A stretch of DNA of 9,796 nt. Source: Magnetococcales bacterium. GTDB taxonomy: Bacteria > Pseudomonadota > Magnetococcia > Magnetococcales > Magnetaquicoccaceae. Each line of letters begins with the position of its first letter. Position 1 is the first letter of the stretch. The notes beneath the pieces were generated by a model. It was not told the DNA's origin. It saw only the letters and a program-made list of their open reading frames with translations, and did not search any database. The DNA lies in NCBI GenBank assembly GCA_015229095.1, contig JADGCE010000071.1, positions 3,686-13,481 on the forward strand, in the 5' to 3' direction. The position numbers were made by a program, and so were the translations under genes. This document shows, piece by piece, positions 1-6,249 of this stretch.

Positions 1-1
1 G

Positions 2-730
2 GCCGCCCCCTCCGAAGCAGCCCCTTGGGCCGCTTCGGAGGGGGAGTGTCTGGCTGAACGAACCCTTCTCAACCCCTTTGATGAGGTTGCCCTGGAGGCG
101 GCGCTGCGTTTTCGGGAGTCCGGGCTGGCCCGCCAGGTGACGGTGGTGACCGTTGGGCCCGTGGCGTGGGAGGAGTTTTTGCGGACCGCCCTGGCCATGG
201 GTGCCGATCGTGCTCTGCGGGTGGAGGGGTGTGCCGGTTTGGAGCCGTTGTGGGTCGCCCGCTCTCTGGCTGCCGTTGCTCAAGAGGAGGAGAGTCGCCT
301 GCTGTTGACGGGACGACAGGCCGTGGACAACGACCACGGGCAGACAGGCGCCATGGCCGCCGCCCTGCTTGGTTGGGGGCACATCTCCTGTGCCACCGAA
401 CTGGTTCTGCATCCCGACGAGGCGTGGGTGCGACGACTGGAAGCGACGGGGGTGGCGCAATGGGCGGTGCCGCTGCCCGCCGTCATTTCCGTCGAATGGA
501 ATCTGAATGGCATCCAGGAGAGCGGCGGGCCCCGCTATGCCAGCCTGCCCAACATCATGAAGGCACGCCGCAAACCCTTGGAACCGTTGTCTCCCGACCG
601 CTGGGGGCTGTCGTTGACCCCGCGCAGCCGCTGCCTTGCCCTCCACCCCCCGGCTGCGCGACCGGCGGGCCGCCCGCTCGCATCGGTGGAGGAGCTGGTG
701 GCCTTCCTGCGTCGGGCAGAGAGTCGGTGA
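2..730 (+). CDS. etfB: Electron transfer flavoprotein subunit beta (EtfB/FixA family), 5' end cut by window
   Basis: Beta subunit of the ETF heterodimer, which passes electrons from cytoplasmic acyl-CoA and related flavoprotein dehydrogenases to an ETF:quinone oxidoreductase. The frame is open from base 2, so 242 residues are visible and the true start lies upstream. Seen in order: NPFDEVALEAALRF (codons from about base 74), VTVVTVGP, the LRTALAMGADRAL segment, a VDNDHGQTG stretch matching the family's DDDxGQTG nucleotide-binding region, LPAVIS, and the C-terminal family signature PRYASLPNIMKARRKPLE. An in-frame ATG lies at bases 197-199 and a GTG at 137, but family homology clearly continues upstream of both. 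Two oddities: the segment before NPFDE is encoded by a strong DNA hairpin (6-44), and about six extra residues (GIQESG, bases 509-526) interrupt the usual LNEPRY junction. etfA follows after 15 nt, so the two are almost certainly co-transcribed. Confidence 0.95.
   Translation, partial: AAPSEAAPWAASEGECLAERTLLNPFDEVALEAALRFRESGLARQVTVVTVGPVAWEEFLRTALAMGADRALRVEGCAGLEPLWVARSLAAVAQEEESRLLLTGRQAVDNDHGQTGAMAAALLGWGHISCATELVLHPDEAWVRRLEATGVAQWAVPLPAVISVEWNLNGIQESGGPRYASLPNIMKARRKPLEPLSPDRWGLSLTPRSRCLALHPPAARPAGRPLASVEELVAFLRRAESR
6..44. repeat. Perfect 13-bp GC-rich inverted repeat inside etfB
   Basis: Bases 6-18 (cccccTccgaagc) are the exact reverse complement of 32-44. The 13-nt loop can itself fold: gccc at 20-23 pairs with gggc at 27-30 around a 3-nt loop, leaving one A/C mismatch at 19/31. 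There is no T-run after it, and the EtfB frame reads through it, so it is not a terminator. It encodes an Ala/Pro/Ser/Glu-rich stretch in the variable part of EtfB just before NPFDE. It could be a small palindromic insertion or a chance product of GC-rich codons. Confidence 0.8.
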
Positions 731-745
731 GGGCCCCGGACGGCC

Positions 746-1750
746 ATGGCTGACGGCAAAATATTGGTCATCACCGAATCTGCCCTTGTGACGGATGCCA
801 CGGAACAGAGCGTGGCGCGTCTGGTGGGCGCCATGGCACCCTGGGGGGAGATCTCCCTGCTGGGGATGGGGCAGGGGGAGCAGCCTGCCGGAGATCTCCT
901 CTCCATCCCCTGGGCAGGCGTGACGGAATGGCTGGAGATGGCCCCCCAGGGGATTGGGGAGGCAGAGCCCTGGATGCGCTGGTCACGGGAGGCTCTGGTC
1001 GATCATATTGTCTCCCTGGCAGGTCGTTTTACCCACATTGTGGCCGCCGCTTCCGAAGAGGCAACCACGGTATTGGCCCTGGTTGCCGCCCGGCTGCAGC
1101 GGGGCATGGTGACCGGTGTGCAAAAAATCTGCGCAGCGGATACCTTTGTTCGGGCCATTCTGGCAGGCAACGCCCTGGCCACGATACAGGTGCAGGGTCA
1201 ACCGGTCTGTCTGACCCTGCATCCCGCCGCCTTTGCCGCTGCAACGCGCCTAGTGCGGGAAGTGCCACGGGTGCGCCTGTCGGCACCACCCGGCAGGCAC
1301 CTCTCTCTCCCCCGGTTGCTGCTCCCGGCGCACGCTTCCCGGCGGCAGAGTGAGGCAGGCCGGCGTCCTGATCTGGCCTGTGCCCGCGTGGTGGTGGCAG
1401 GAGGAGGGGGGTTGGAAAGAGCAGGCAGCTTTGCCTTGATCGAGGCATTGGCCGACGCGCTGGGCGGAGCGGTTGGGGCCTCTCGCGGGGCGGTGGATGC
1501 CGAATTGGCCCCCAACACTTGGCAAATCGGTCAAACCGGCCATATCATCGCACCAGAGATTTATATCGGCATCGGCATCTCTGGCGCCATTCAACATTTG
1601 GCGGGCATCAAGGGGGCCAAAACCCTGATTGCCATCAACCACGACCCCGCTGCCCCCTTGATGCAGGTGGCGGATATTGCATGGCAAGCCGACCTGTACG
1701 AGGCGGTTCCCTCCCTGATAGAGGCGTTGCGGAGCAAAACCATCCCGTGA
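746..1750 (+). CDS. etfA: Electron transfer flavoprotein subunit alpha (EtfA/FixB family)
   Basis: FAD-binding alpha subunit of ETF, 334 residues, close to the usual family length. The N-terminal domain begins KILVITE (residues 5-11) and carries the typical DTFVRAILAGNALATIQ segment (132-148). The C-terminal FAD domain is complete: VVVAGGGGL (215-223), the helix LIEALADALGGAVGASR (231-247), WQIGQTG (259-265), APEIYIGIGISGAIQHLAG (269-287) and INHDPAAPLMQVAD (297-310). These are the residues that hold FAD in known ETFs. The region between the domains (about 173-212) is Arg/Pro-rich and poorly conserved, as expected for a linker. The ATG at 746 gives a family-like N-terminus; its ribosome site is weak (gtgaggg at 727-733, overlapping the etfB stop, 12 nt away), which suggests translational coupling to etfB. 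No clear terminator follows. Confidence 0.95.
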   Translation: MADGKILVITESALVTDATEQSVARLVGAMAPWGEISLLGMGQGEQPAGDLLSIPWAGVTEWLEMAPQGIGEAEPWMRWSREALVDHIVSLAGRFTHIVAAASEEATTVLALVAARLQRGMVTGVQKICAADTFVRAILAGNALATIQVQGQPVCLTLHPAAFAAATRLVREVPRVRLSAPPGRHLSLPRLLLPAHASRRQSEAGRRPDLACARVVVAGGGGLERAGSFALIEALADALGGAVGASRGAVDAELAPNTWQIGQTGHIIAPEIYIGIGISGAIQHLAGIKGAKTLIAINHDPAAPLMQVADIAWQADLYEAVPSLIEALRSKTIP

Positions 1751-1803
1751 GCCCCTGTTCCATAATTTTGCTGTCATTGCCCCGGTACATGCTGTAGATT
1801 GTC

Positions 1804-1832
1804 TTGCAATCGGTCGGCCAGCCTTGTAAACT
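1804..1832 (+). promoter_or_regulatory. Candidate sigma-70 promoter upstream of dedA
   Basis: TTGCAA at 1804-1809 and TAAACT at 1827-1832 are separated by exactly 17 nt in the 197-nt gap between etfA and dedA. If used, transcription would begin near 1839 and leave a leader of about 110 nt before the dedA ATG. The match is moderate (4 of 6 in each box), so this is a candidate only; dedA could also be read from upstream of etfB. Confidence 0.35.
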
Positions 1833-1947
1833 GAGGGATGCGGGTTGTCGTGGTTTTTGCCTGGAGGGAGCATGTGATGGAGCAATACGGTGCGGCGGCG
1901 TCTCTGTCGGCTGGGGTGGGCTGGATGATGAGGCGCGGTCGCCCTGC

Positions 1948-2547
1948 ATGAACAACCCATTCACTCAGTTTTTGCTGGATCTCATGGGACAGTTGGACTA
2001 CGTGGCCATCTTTTGGTTGATGGCGGCGGAGAGTTCCATCCTGCCGGTGCCCTCAGAGGTGGTGATGATCCCGGCGGGATATCTTGTCGCCCAGGGCAGT
2101 CTGGATCTGGGGGGAGTGGTGCTGGCCTCCAGCATGGGGAGTCTGTTCGGTTCCCTGGCGAGCTATGCCCTGGCGTTGTGGTTGGGACGCCCCCTGTTGC
2201 TCCGCTTTGGCCGATATGTGTGGGTGACGGCTGCCCATCTGCAAGAGGCGGAACTCTTCGTCCAGCGGCACGGGGAGATATCGGTGTTCGTCGGACGGTT
2301 TATTCCGGGGGTCCGGCACCTGATCTCCATGCCGGCCGGCCTGGTGCGGATGCGGTTATCCCCCTTCTGCCTCTATACCGCTCTGGGAGCCACCCTGTGG
2401 AATCTGCTCCTGTTGATCCTGGGCTATCTGCTCCGGGAACAGCAGGCGTGGCTGGAACAGCGACTCTCCTGGGTGGTGGCCGGCGCGCTGCTGTTTGCAG
2501 GGGGGGTTCTGCTGTTCTACATCGTTCTGAGGCGCAAAAAAGCGTGA
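1948..2547 (+). CDS. DedA-family inner-membrane protein
   Basis: 199-residue polytopic membrane protein of the DedA (SNARE-associated/VTT) superfamily; several members recycle undecaprenyl phosphate or support envelope integrity. Seen: the N-terminal re-entrant motif ESSILPVPSEVVMIPAGYL (28-46), small-residue-rich helix SSMGSLFGSLASYALALWLG (61-80), the hallmark FVGRFIPGVRHLISMPAG (114-131) with arginines 117 and 123, and hydrophobic helices at about 142-162 and 174-194 ending in RRKKA, a positively charged cytoplasmic tail. The frame is open further upstream to a TTG at 1804, but that extra stretch is Cys/Gly-rich and unlike the family, so ATG 1948 is chosen; the best ribosome site, tgagg at 1929-1933, is somewhat distant (14 nt). 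It is flanked by genes with no obvious functional link. Which DedA subtype it is, and its substrate, cannot be told. Confidence 0.9.
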   Translation: MNNPFTQFLLDLMGQLDYVAIFWLMAAESSILPVPSEVVMIPAGYLVAQGSLDLGGVVLASSMGSLFGSLASYALALWLGRPLLLRFGRYVWVTAAHLQEAELFVQRHGEISVFVGRFIPGVRHLISMPAGLVRMRLSPFCLYTALGATLWNLLLLILGYLLREQQAWLEQRLSWVVAGALLFAGGVLLFYIVLRRKKA

Positions 2548-2577
2548 ATGGCCGGTTTCTGCGGCCTGTTGAGGGAA

Positions 2578-2615
2578 GCCAACGTTGCACGGCCTGGCTG
2601 GCCTGTTTCGTTGGC
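2578..2615. other. Inverted repeat after dedA
   Basis: gccaacg (2578-2584) pairs with cgttggc (2609-2615); inside it ggcc-tggct-ggcc (2591-2603) forms a second small dyad. It lies 30 nt past the dedA stop, where a terminator would be expected, but no T-run follows, so it is at best a factor-dependent terminator or an mRNA 3'-end stabiliser. Confidence 0.4.
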
Positions 2616-2633
2616 GTGGGGGGCAACAACTTC

Positions 2634-2663
2634 TTGATTGACGGATATCGTTTCCTGTAGCAT
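2634..2663 (+). promoter_or_regulatory. Weak sigma-70-like promoter candidate before the coiled-coil gene
   Basis: TTGATT (2634-2639) and TAGCAT (2658-2663) are 18 nt apart, each matching consensus at 4 of 6 positions. The start codon at 2733 lies about 70 nt beyond. The position is sensible, but such matches occur by chance. Confidence 0.3.
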
Positions 2664-2732
2664 GGTATTCACTGGGCGGGGGTCTCAGTGTGCTGCTGGC
2701 ATGCGTCGTCGTCTTTATCGGAGCGTTACATC

Positions 2733-3536
2733 ATGGCATCTTCACTTCCCAGTGGTTCTTCTCTCCCTTCCCATGGGAAACCGGCGGTTGCGGCCAAAGC
2801 CCAACCGACCAAGAAAGCAGAGATAACCGAGGAAGATCTCCCCTCTATCGAGGAAATTTCGGAGCTGGAAGAGGAGTTGCTTGATCAGAAACGGGTCAAG
2901 AACCAGCAGGAACTGGAGGCGATTCGCAAGAAAAAAGAAGAGGATGAGCTGCTGGGAAAAACCAAAAAGGTCCAGAAGGTGGATCTTTCCCAGATCAAGC
3001 CGGTCGGAGGAAAACCCAGCAAACAGGGGGGGTTGCCGGAACATATCGCCGCCCTGCCCAAGGATCACCCCATCCGCATGCGCTGGGAAAAGGGGTATCG
3101 TCAGCGTGCCGATGGTACATGGGTCAAGACGGCTGCAGCGATCCACGACCGAGGCTCATCGTTGCGGGACTGGATCAAATTTGTCGTTGTGTCTGGAGTA
3201 CTCCTTGCGGTGGCCGCCGGGGTCATATGGGGGGTTGACTCCTATCGGGATATCCTGCAGCGCAAACGGGACGAGGTGATCGACGTTATCACCAGGAAGG
3301 GGTATGCGCTGGATGACCCCGAGGTGAGGTTGTTGTATTATGAGGTCACCACCAGTACTTGGTTGCCCAGGCTGGAAAAAATATTGGAGTCCCTCAAAAA
3401 GACGCCCAGAAAGCTTTTTGAACCGGTTGTTTCCAATCCTGAAGAGGGGAGTTATGTGGATTATATCAAGCGGCATGGGTTGCCGTTTGACGAAAGAGAG
3501 GCCATCGAGTGGCAAACGCGCAGCATGCGCAAATAG
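2733..3536 (+). CDS. Single-pass membrane protein with charged coiled-coil N-terminus, function unknown
   Basis: I do not recognise this 267-residue protein. Residues 1-30 are Ser/Pro/Lys-rich and look disordered. Residues 31-82 are extremely charged (EEISELEEELLDQK, then RKKKEEDELL) with heptad-like leucines and isoleucines, so a coiled coil is likely. Residues 83-145 contain a compact conserved-looking patch, DHPIRMRWEKGYRQRADGTW (111-130). One hydrophobic helix follows (about 148-168, FVVVSGVLLAVAAGVIWGV). The remaining 97 residues form a mixed-charge C-terminal domain with YALDDPEVRLLYYEV (191-205). Positive charge before the helix suggests N-terminus in the cytoplasm and C-terminal domain in the periplasm. 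ATG 2733 is chosen over the in-frame ATG at 2688 because ggag at 2720-2723 sits 9 nt before it and the extra 15 residues are Cys/Ser-rich. It lies upstream of the stator operon on the same strand, separated by 219 nt and a promoter candidate, so a motor role is only a guess. Confidence 0.85.
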   Translation: MASSLPSGSSLPSHGKPAVAAKAQPTKKAEITEEDLPSIEEISELEEELLDQKRVKNQQELEAIRKKKEEDELLGKTKKVQKVDLSQIKPVGGKPSKQGGLPEHIAALPKDHPIRMRWEKGYRQRADGTWVKTAAAIHDRGSSLRDWIKFVVVSGVLLAVAAGVIWGVDSYRDILQRKRDEVIDVITRKGYALDDPEVRLLYYEVTTSTWLPRLEKILESLKKTPRKLFEPVVSNPEEGSYVDYIKRHGLPFDEREAIEWQTRSMRK

Positions 3537-3579
3537 CTGGCGCGGTGCGCCGCCCCGGAGTGCCATGGATCTTTAACGA

Positions 3580-3608
3580 TTGACATGGCCATCTTCGTTG
3601 CTTAACAT
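3580..3608 (+). promoter_or_regulatory. Sigma-70-type promoter candidate for the stator operon
   Basis: A perfect -35 box TTGACA (3580-3585) is followed after exactly 17 nt by TAACAT (3603-3608, 4 of 6 matches). Transcription would start near 3615, giving a leader of about 140 nt before the motB-like ATG at 3756. The leader contains a 10-bp palindrome (cttctagaag, 3684-3693) and a G/C-rich dyad around 3652-3675. No sigma-28 or sigma-54 flagellar promoter was recognised here. Confidence 0.55.
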
Positions 3609-3755
3609 GCGCGGGTGCATCCTGTGGGGTTTTTTGCCTTTACGCGGGATGGGTGGCCCCTCCCGCCGGGGGGGCGTGCGCTGCTTCTAGAAGTGGCATC
3701 GGGGATCATCCACGCTTGAGTGTGGCCGGATGGCCGAGGTTGGGACGGAACCTTT

Positions 3756-4496
3756 ATGGCAGAAGAGACAGGTGAGGAGCGGGTCAAAAGTCCGCCGGAG
3801 AGTCCGGGCAAGAAAAAATGCCCGGTATGCAAAAAGGGCGTGCCCCTCTGGTTTATCTCCTGGGCGGACATGACGACTTTGCTATTGTGCCTGTTTGTGA
3901 TCATCGTCGCCTTTTCAACTCAGGAGAAGGGCAAATATTTGACTCTGGCAGGCTCCATGCGGGATGCTTTCGGTTCGAAGAATCCGGATGAGAGCATGCC
4001 GCCCATTGCCAGGGGTTATCATCTCGTCAATATGCAGTTTCAGAAAAAAATCACCTTGGTGCAAATCGCCGAGCAGGCGCGGGGTGTGCTCTCTGCCCTG
4101 ATTGATCAGGGGCGGGCGGTCGTCTCCGATGATGAACTGGGTGTCTTTATCCAGGTGGATCGGGATGCCCTGTTTGCGGCGGATGGTCCGGCCTTGAGCG
4201 AGGCTGTCCAAACCAAGCTGACGGAGCTTGCCACCATCATTACCCTGTTGCCCAACACGGTGGAGATACGGGTTTCCCGGTTTGAGACACCGGGGAAACC
4301 GTTTGCGTGGGATGTGGGGGTGGCTGAGGGAGCCGCCATCGCGGCGGTGTTTGAGCAGCAGGGGGGGGTTCTCTATGACCGCGTTCAGGTGACCAGTCTG
4401 GCACTGATGCGGGAGGAGCAAGTGGCGCCTGGCAGCAAGCCACAGAAAGAGAATATTGAGATCAGAATCATGAAAACGACCAGTCCCGAAGAGTGA
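3756..4496 (+). CDS. motB: PomB/MotB-like stator B subunit, short form (copy 1)
   Basis: 246-residue ion-channel B subunit of a rotary motor stator. Residues 22-25 are CPVC, followed by KKGVPLWFISWADMTTLLL and a single transmembrane helix (about 31-53). Asp38 in SWADM matches the ion-carrying Asp of MotB/PomB. The segment after the helix, AGSMRDAFG (65-73) and a later RGYHLVNMQF (86-95), resembles the AGSMKFAFG and KGTSIIAQEF regions I recall from sodium-type PomB. The rest is periplasmic, with VEIRVSRF (169-176) where OmpA-like domains begin their peptidoglycan-binding core. However, the GHTD and NxxLSxxRA motifs are absent and the protein is about 70 residues shorter than PomB. ATG 3756 has ggga/ggaa about 5-10 nt before it; the in-frame ATG at 3720 adds 12 unlike residues. 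motA follows after 69 nt, the reverse of the usual A-B order. Confidence 0.9.
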   Translation: MAEETGEERVKSPPESPGKKKCPVCKKGVPLWFISWADMTTLLLCLFVIIVAFSTQEKGKYLTLAGSMRDAFGSKNPDESMPPIARGYHLVNMQFQKKITLVQIAEQARGVLSALIDQGRAVVSDDELGVFIQVDRDALFAADGPALSEAVQTKLTELATIITLLPNTVEIRVSRFETPGKPFAWDVGVAEGAAIAAVFEQQGGVLYDRVQVTSLALMREEQVAPGSKPQKENIEIRIMKTTSPEE

Positions 4497-4565
4497 GCGG
4501 GGGGCAACAGGGTCGCTTTTTGGGCCGTTGCGTGCGGAATTGTGCTTTTTTGAAGGGGTCAATCT

Positions 4566-5309
4566 ATGGATATCGCATCAGTTATCGGGCTCATTCTCGG
4601 CATTGGTATTGTCATTGGTTTGATGGGTCATAAAATCACGTTGTTCTGGAGTCTGCACGCCGTGGTGGTTGTGGTGGGGGGGCTGCTGGGCAGCACCTTT
4701 CTCAAATTCAGCATGAGTGACATCATGTCGGCCGGAAAGATTCTCAAGAAAGCCCTTTTCGCCGATCACGAAGATATCAAGGAACTGATCCGCCAGATGG
4801 TGGATATTTCCAATATTGCCCGCAAGAACGGCTTGTTGGCGTTGGAGAAGGTGAAGGTTGAAAACGAATTTTTGCAGGCCGCCCTGCAACATTGTTCGGA
4901 TGGGGTGGACCCGAAACTGATGAAGGAAATTCTGACCAAAGAGATCGAATATATGGCAGAGCGTCATCATACGGGTGTCGTCATGTGGGAGAGTATGGGG
5001 GAGGCGGCTCCGGCCTTTGGCATGGTGGGAACCCTGATCGGTATGGTGGAGTTGTTGGCCAATATGAGTGATCCCTCCTCGATTGGTCCGGCCATGTCCA
5101 CAGCCCTGCTGGCCACCATGTATGGAGCCTTTTTGGCCAATGCCATCATCATTCCCATGGGTATCAAGCTCCACCATTACAGCATGGAGGAGCAGATGAA
5201 GTGCAGCATGATCGTTGATGGGGTGATCGGTATTCAGACGGGTCTCAACACCCGCATGCTGGAGCAGGTTTTGAAGACCTGCCTGTCGCGCTACAAGCGG
5301 GATGATTGA
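4566..5309 (+). CDS. motA: PomA/MotA-like stator A subunit
   Basis: 247-residue MotA/PomA-family channel protein; with the B subunit it conducts ions and pushes on the flagellar rotor. Seen: N-terminal helices MDIASVIGLILGIGIVIGL (1-19) and VVVVVGGLLGSTFLKF (33-48), a long cytoplasmic loop, then the diagnostic channel helices GEAAPAFGMVGTLIGMVELL (145-164) and IGPAMSTALLATMYGAFLAN (173-192). Thr156 and Thr184 match PomA threonines 158 and 186, which line the sodium path. In the rotor-contact loop IARKNGLLALEKVKVEN (84-100), Arg86, Lys87 and Glu94 match PomA R88, K89 and E96, while the positions of E97 and E99 hold lysines (95, 97). Start ATG 4566 has a strong ribosome site, gaagggg at 4552-4558. 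It is the last gene before the terminator at 5345. It probably pairs with one or both flanking B paralogues. Confidence 0.93.
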   Translation: MDIASVIGLILGIGIVIGLMGHKITLFWSLHAVVVVVGGLLGSTFLKFSMSDIMSAGKILKKALFADHEDIKELIRQMVDISNIARKNGLLALEKVKVENEFLQAALQHCSDGVDPKLMKEILTKEIEYMAERHHTGVVMWESMGEAAPAFGMVGTLIGMVELLANMSDPSSIGPAMSTALLATMYGAFLANAIIIPMGIKLHHYSMEEQMKCSMIVDGVIGIQTGLNTRMLEQVLKTCLSRYKRDD

Positions 5310-5344
5310 TGGCGTTGGATGGATGTCGGGCCTGCCGGCTTTTG

Positions 5345-5376
5345 CACCACCCGTCTCGACGGGTGGTGTTTTTTTT
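5345..5376 (+). terminator. Rho-independent terminator of the stator operon
   Basis: Perfect 10-bp stem CACCACCCGT (5345-5354) with ACGGGTGGTG (5359-5368), a ctcg tetraloop and eight Ts (5369-5376), 36 nt after the motA stop. On the minus strand the hairpin is followed by only a CAAAA stretch, so it should work in one direction only. Confidence 0.94.
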
Positions 5377-5511
5377 GGTGGATGCGGGTTTTCCTGTGGC
5401 CAAACCGCAACCTTTTTGGATGATGTGGTATTGCGGATCCAGGACAGCATACAAAGTCTCTGGGCAGCTGCATGTCTCGCGCTGCGCTCGGAGGGAGGGT
5501 GCCGGCGTCGA

Positions 5512-6249
5512 TCAACGGTTCAGGTTGACGGCGGACGCCGTGACCCGGATTTCAATCTTATCCTTGCTCTGCCCCTTCCCGCTCTCCTCGCCCGTCTTGT
5601 CCCGTGCCACCGAACTGGTTACCTGGATGCGACTGTTGGGAATCTCTCCCCGTTTTTGCAAGAGGGCAGCCACGGCAGCCGCTTCCTGGTTTCCCGCACT
5701 CCAGTCAAACGGCTTGCTGAAATCCCCCACAGGGGCCGAACGGATCTCCAAAGGATTGGGTATGTTTTTGACGGCAGTCGCAATGTCGGCCAGCATCAGC
5801 TGGGTGGCGGCATTGGGAAGGGTCGTGCCCGTCTGGAAAATGGTCTCTTTGTCGATCTGAAAAACGACGCCATTGGCATCTTCAAAGGCATTGGCCTGAC
5901 CATTGTTGAGCAGGGGTGCCAACACAACCTGGATCTCCTCGGCCACAGGGGCCAGTTGAATATGCCTGTGGAACTGCATGCCGATCACGTGGTAGCCCCG
6001 TGGAACAGGGCGCAGGCTTTTGTTGGGGCTGTTGCCGCCAAAAGCCTCTTTCATGGAACCGGCGACTGTCTCAAACTTGCCCTTGTCCTGACTGGAATAG
6101 GCGACGATAATGACGAAGAGACAGAGGAGCAGGGTGACCATGTCGGCCCAGGAGATAAACCAGAGCGGCGTGCCTTTTTTGCAGACTGGGCACTTTTTCT
6201 TGCTGCTGGGGGGAGGGGCCTCTTTGGACTTGTCGCTTTTTTCCGCCAT
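5512..6249 (-). CDS. motB: PomB/MotB-like stator B subunit, short form (copy 2, opposite strand)
   Basis: 245-residue paralogue of the B subunit at 3756-4496, converging on the stator operon. Residues 17-59 (KKKCPVCKKG, then PLWFISWADM and the membrane helix) match copy 1 at 37 of 43 positions; the periplasmic part is much more divergent. Asp36 is the predicted ion-binding residue and Cys20/Cys23 form the CPVC motif. AGSMKEAFGG (63-72) and RGYHVIGMQF (84-93) again resemble sodium-type PomB. LEIRSAPVGDF (167-177) and FDWSAGNQEAAAV (181-193) occupy the OmpA-domain core, but the usual GHTD and NxxLSxxRA residues are missing. The N-terminus is Lys/Ser/Pro-rich. The start at 6249 has an excellent ribosome site (caggaa, plus-strand 6255-6260); the in-frame ATG at 6387 would add 46 unlike residues. 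No A gene accompanies it, so it probably shares the neighbouring MotA. No good terminator was seen downstream on its strand. Confidence 0.9.
   Translation of the reverse strand: MAEKSDKSKEAPPPSSKKKCPVCKKGTPLWFISWADMVTLLLCLFVIIVAYSSQDKGKFETVAGSMKEAFGGNSPNKSLRPVPRGYHVIGMQFHRHIQLAPVAEEIQVVLAPLLNNGQANAFEDANGVVFQIDKETIFQTGTTLPNAATQLMLADIATAVKNIPNPLEIRSAPVGDFSKPFDWSAGNQEAAAVAALLQKRGEIPNSRIQVTSSVARDKTGEESGKGQSKDKIEIRVTASAVNLNR

Noticed and set aside
535..906. Long minus-strand and alternative-frame open frames across etfB, etfA, motA and secA (for example 535-906, 1250-1960, 4578-5450, 6428-7621)
   Set aside because: They lie antisense to or out of frame with clearly conserved genes, have low-complexity His/Pro/Arg/Gly-rich products and no ribosome sites; they are by-products of GC-rich coding sequence.
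1815..1860. tRNA-like phrase (ccttgtaaactgagg followed by gcgggtt)
   Set aside because: It resembles a threonine tRNA anticodon/T-arm region, but the anticodon stem does not pair properly and no acceptor stem or D-arm is found around it.
1804..1947. In-frame N-terminal extension of the DedA protein from a TTG codon at 1804
   Set aside because: The extra 48 residues are Cys/Gly/Arg-rich, unlike any DedA N-terminus, while ATG 1948 gives the normal family length.
3684..3693. 10-bp palindrome cttctagaag as an operator
   Set aside because: A single short palindrome with no second copy nearby; noted as part of the leader but not called as a binding site.
5405..5436. Terminator for motB copy 2 on the minus strand (ccgcaa/ttgcgg stem)
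   Set aside because: Only a 6-bp stem around a 20-nt loop, followed by three Ts; too weak to call.
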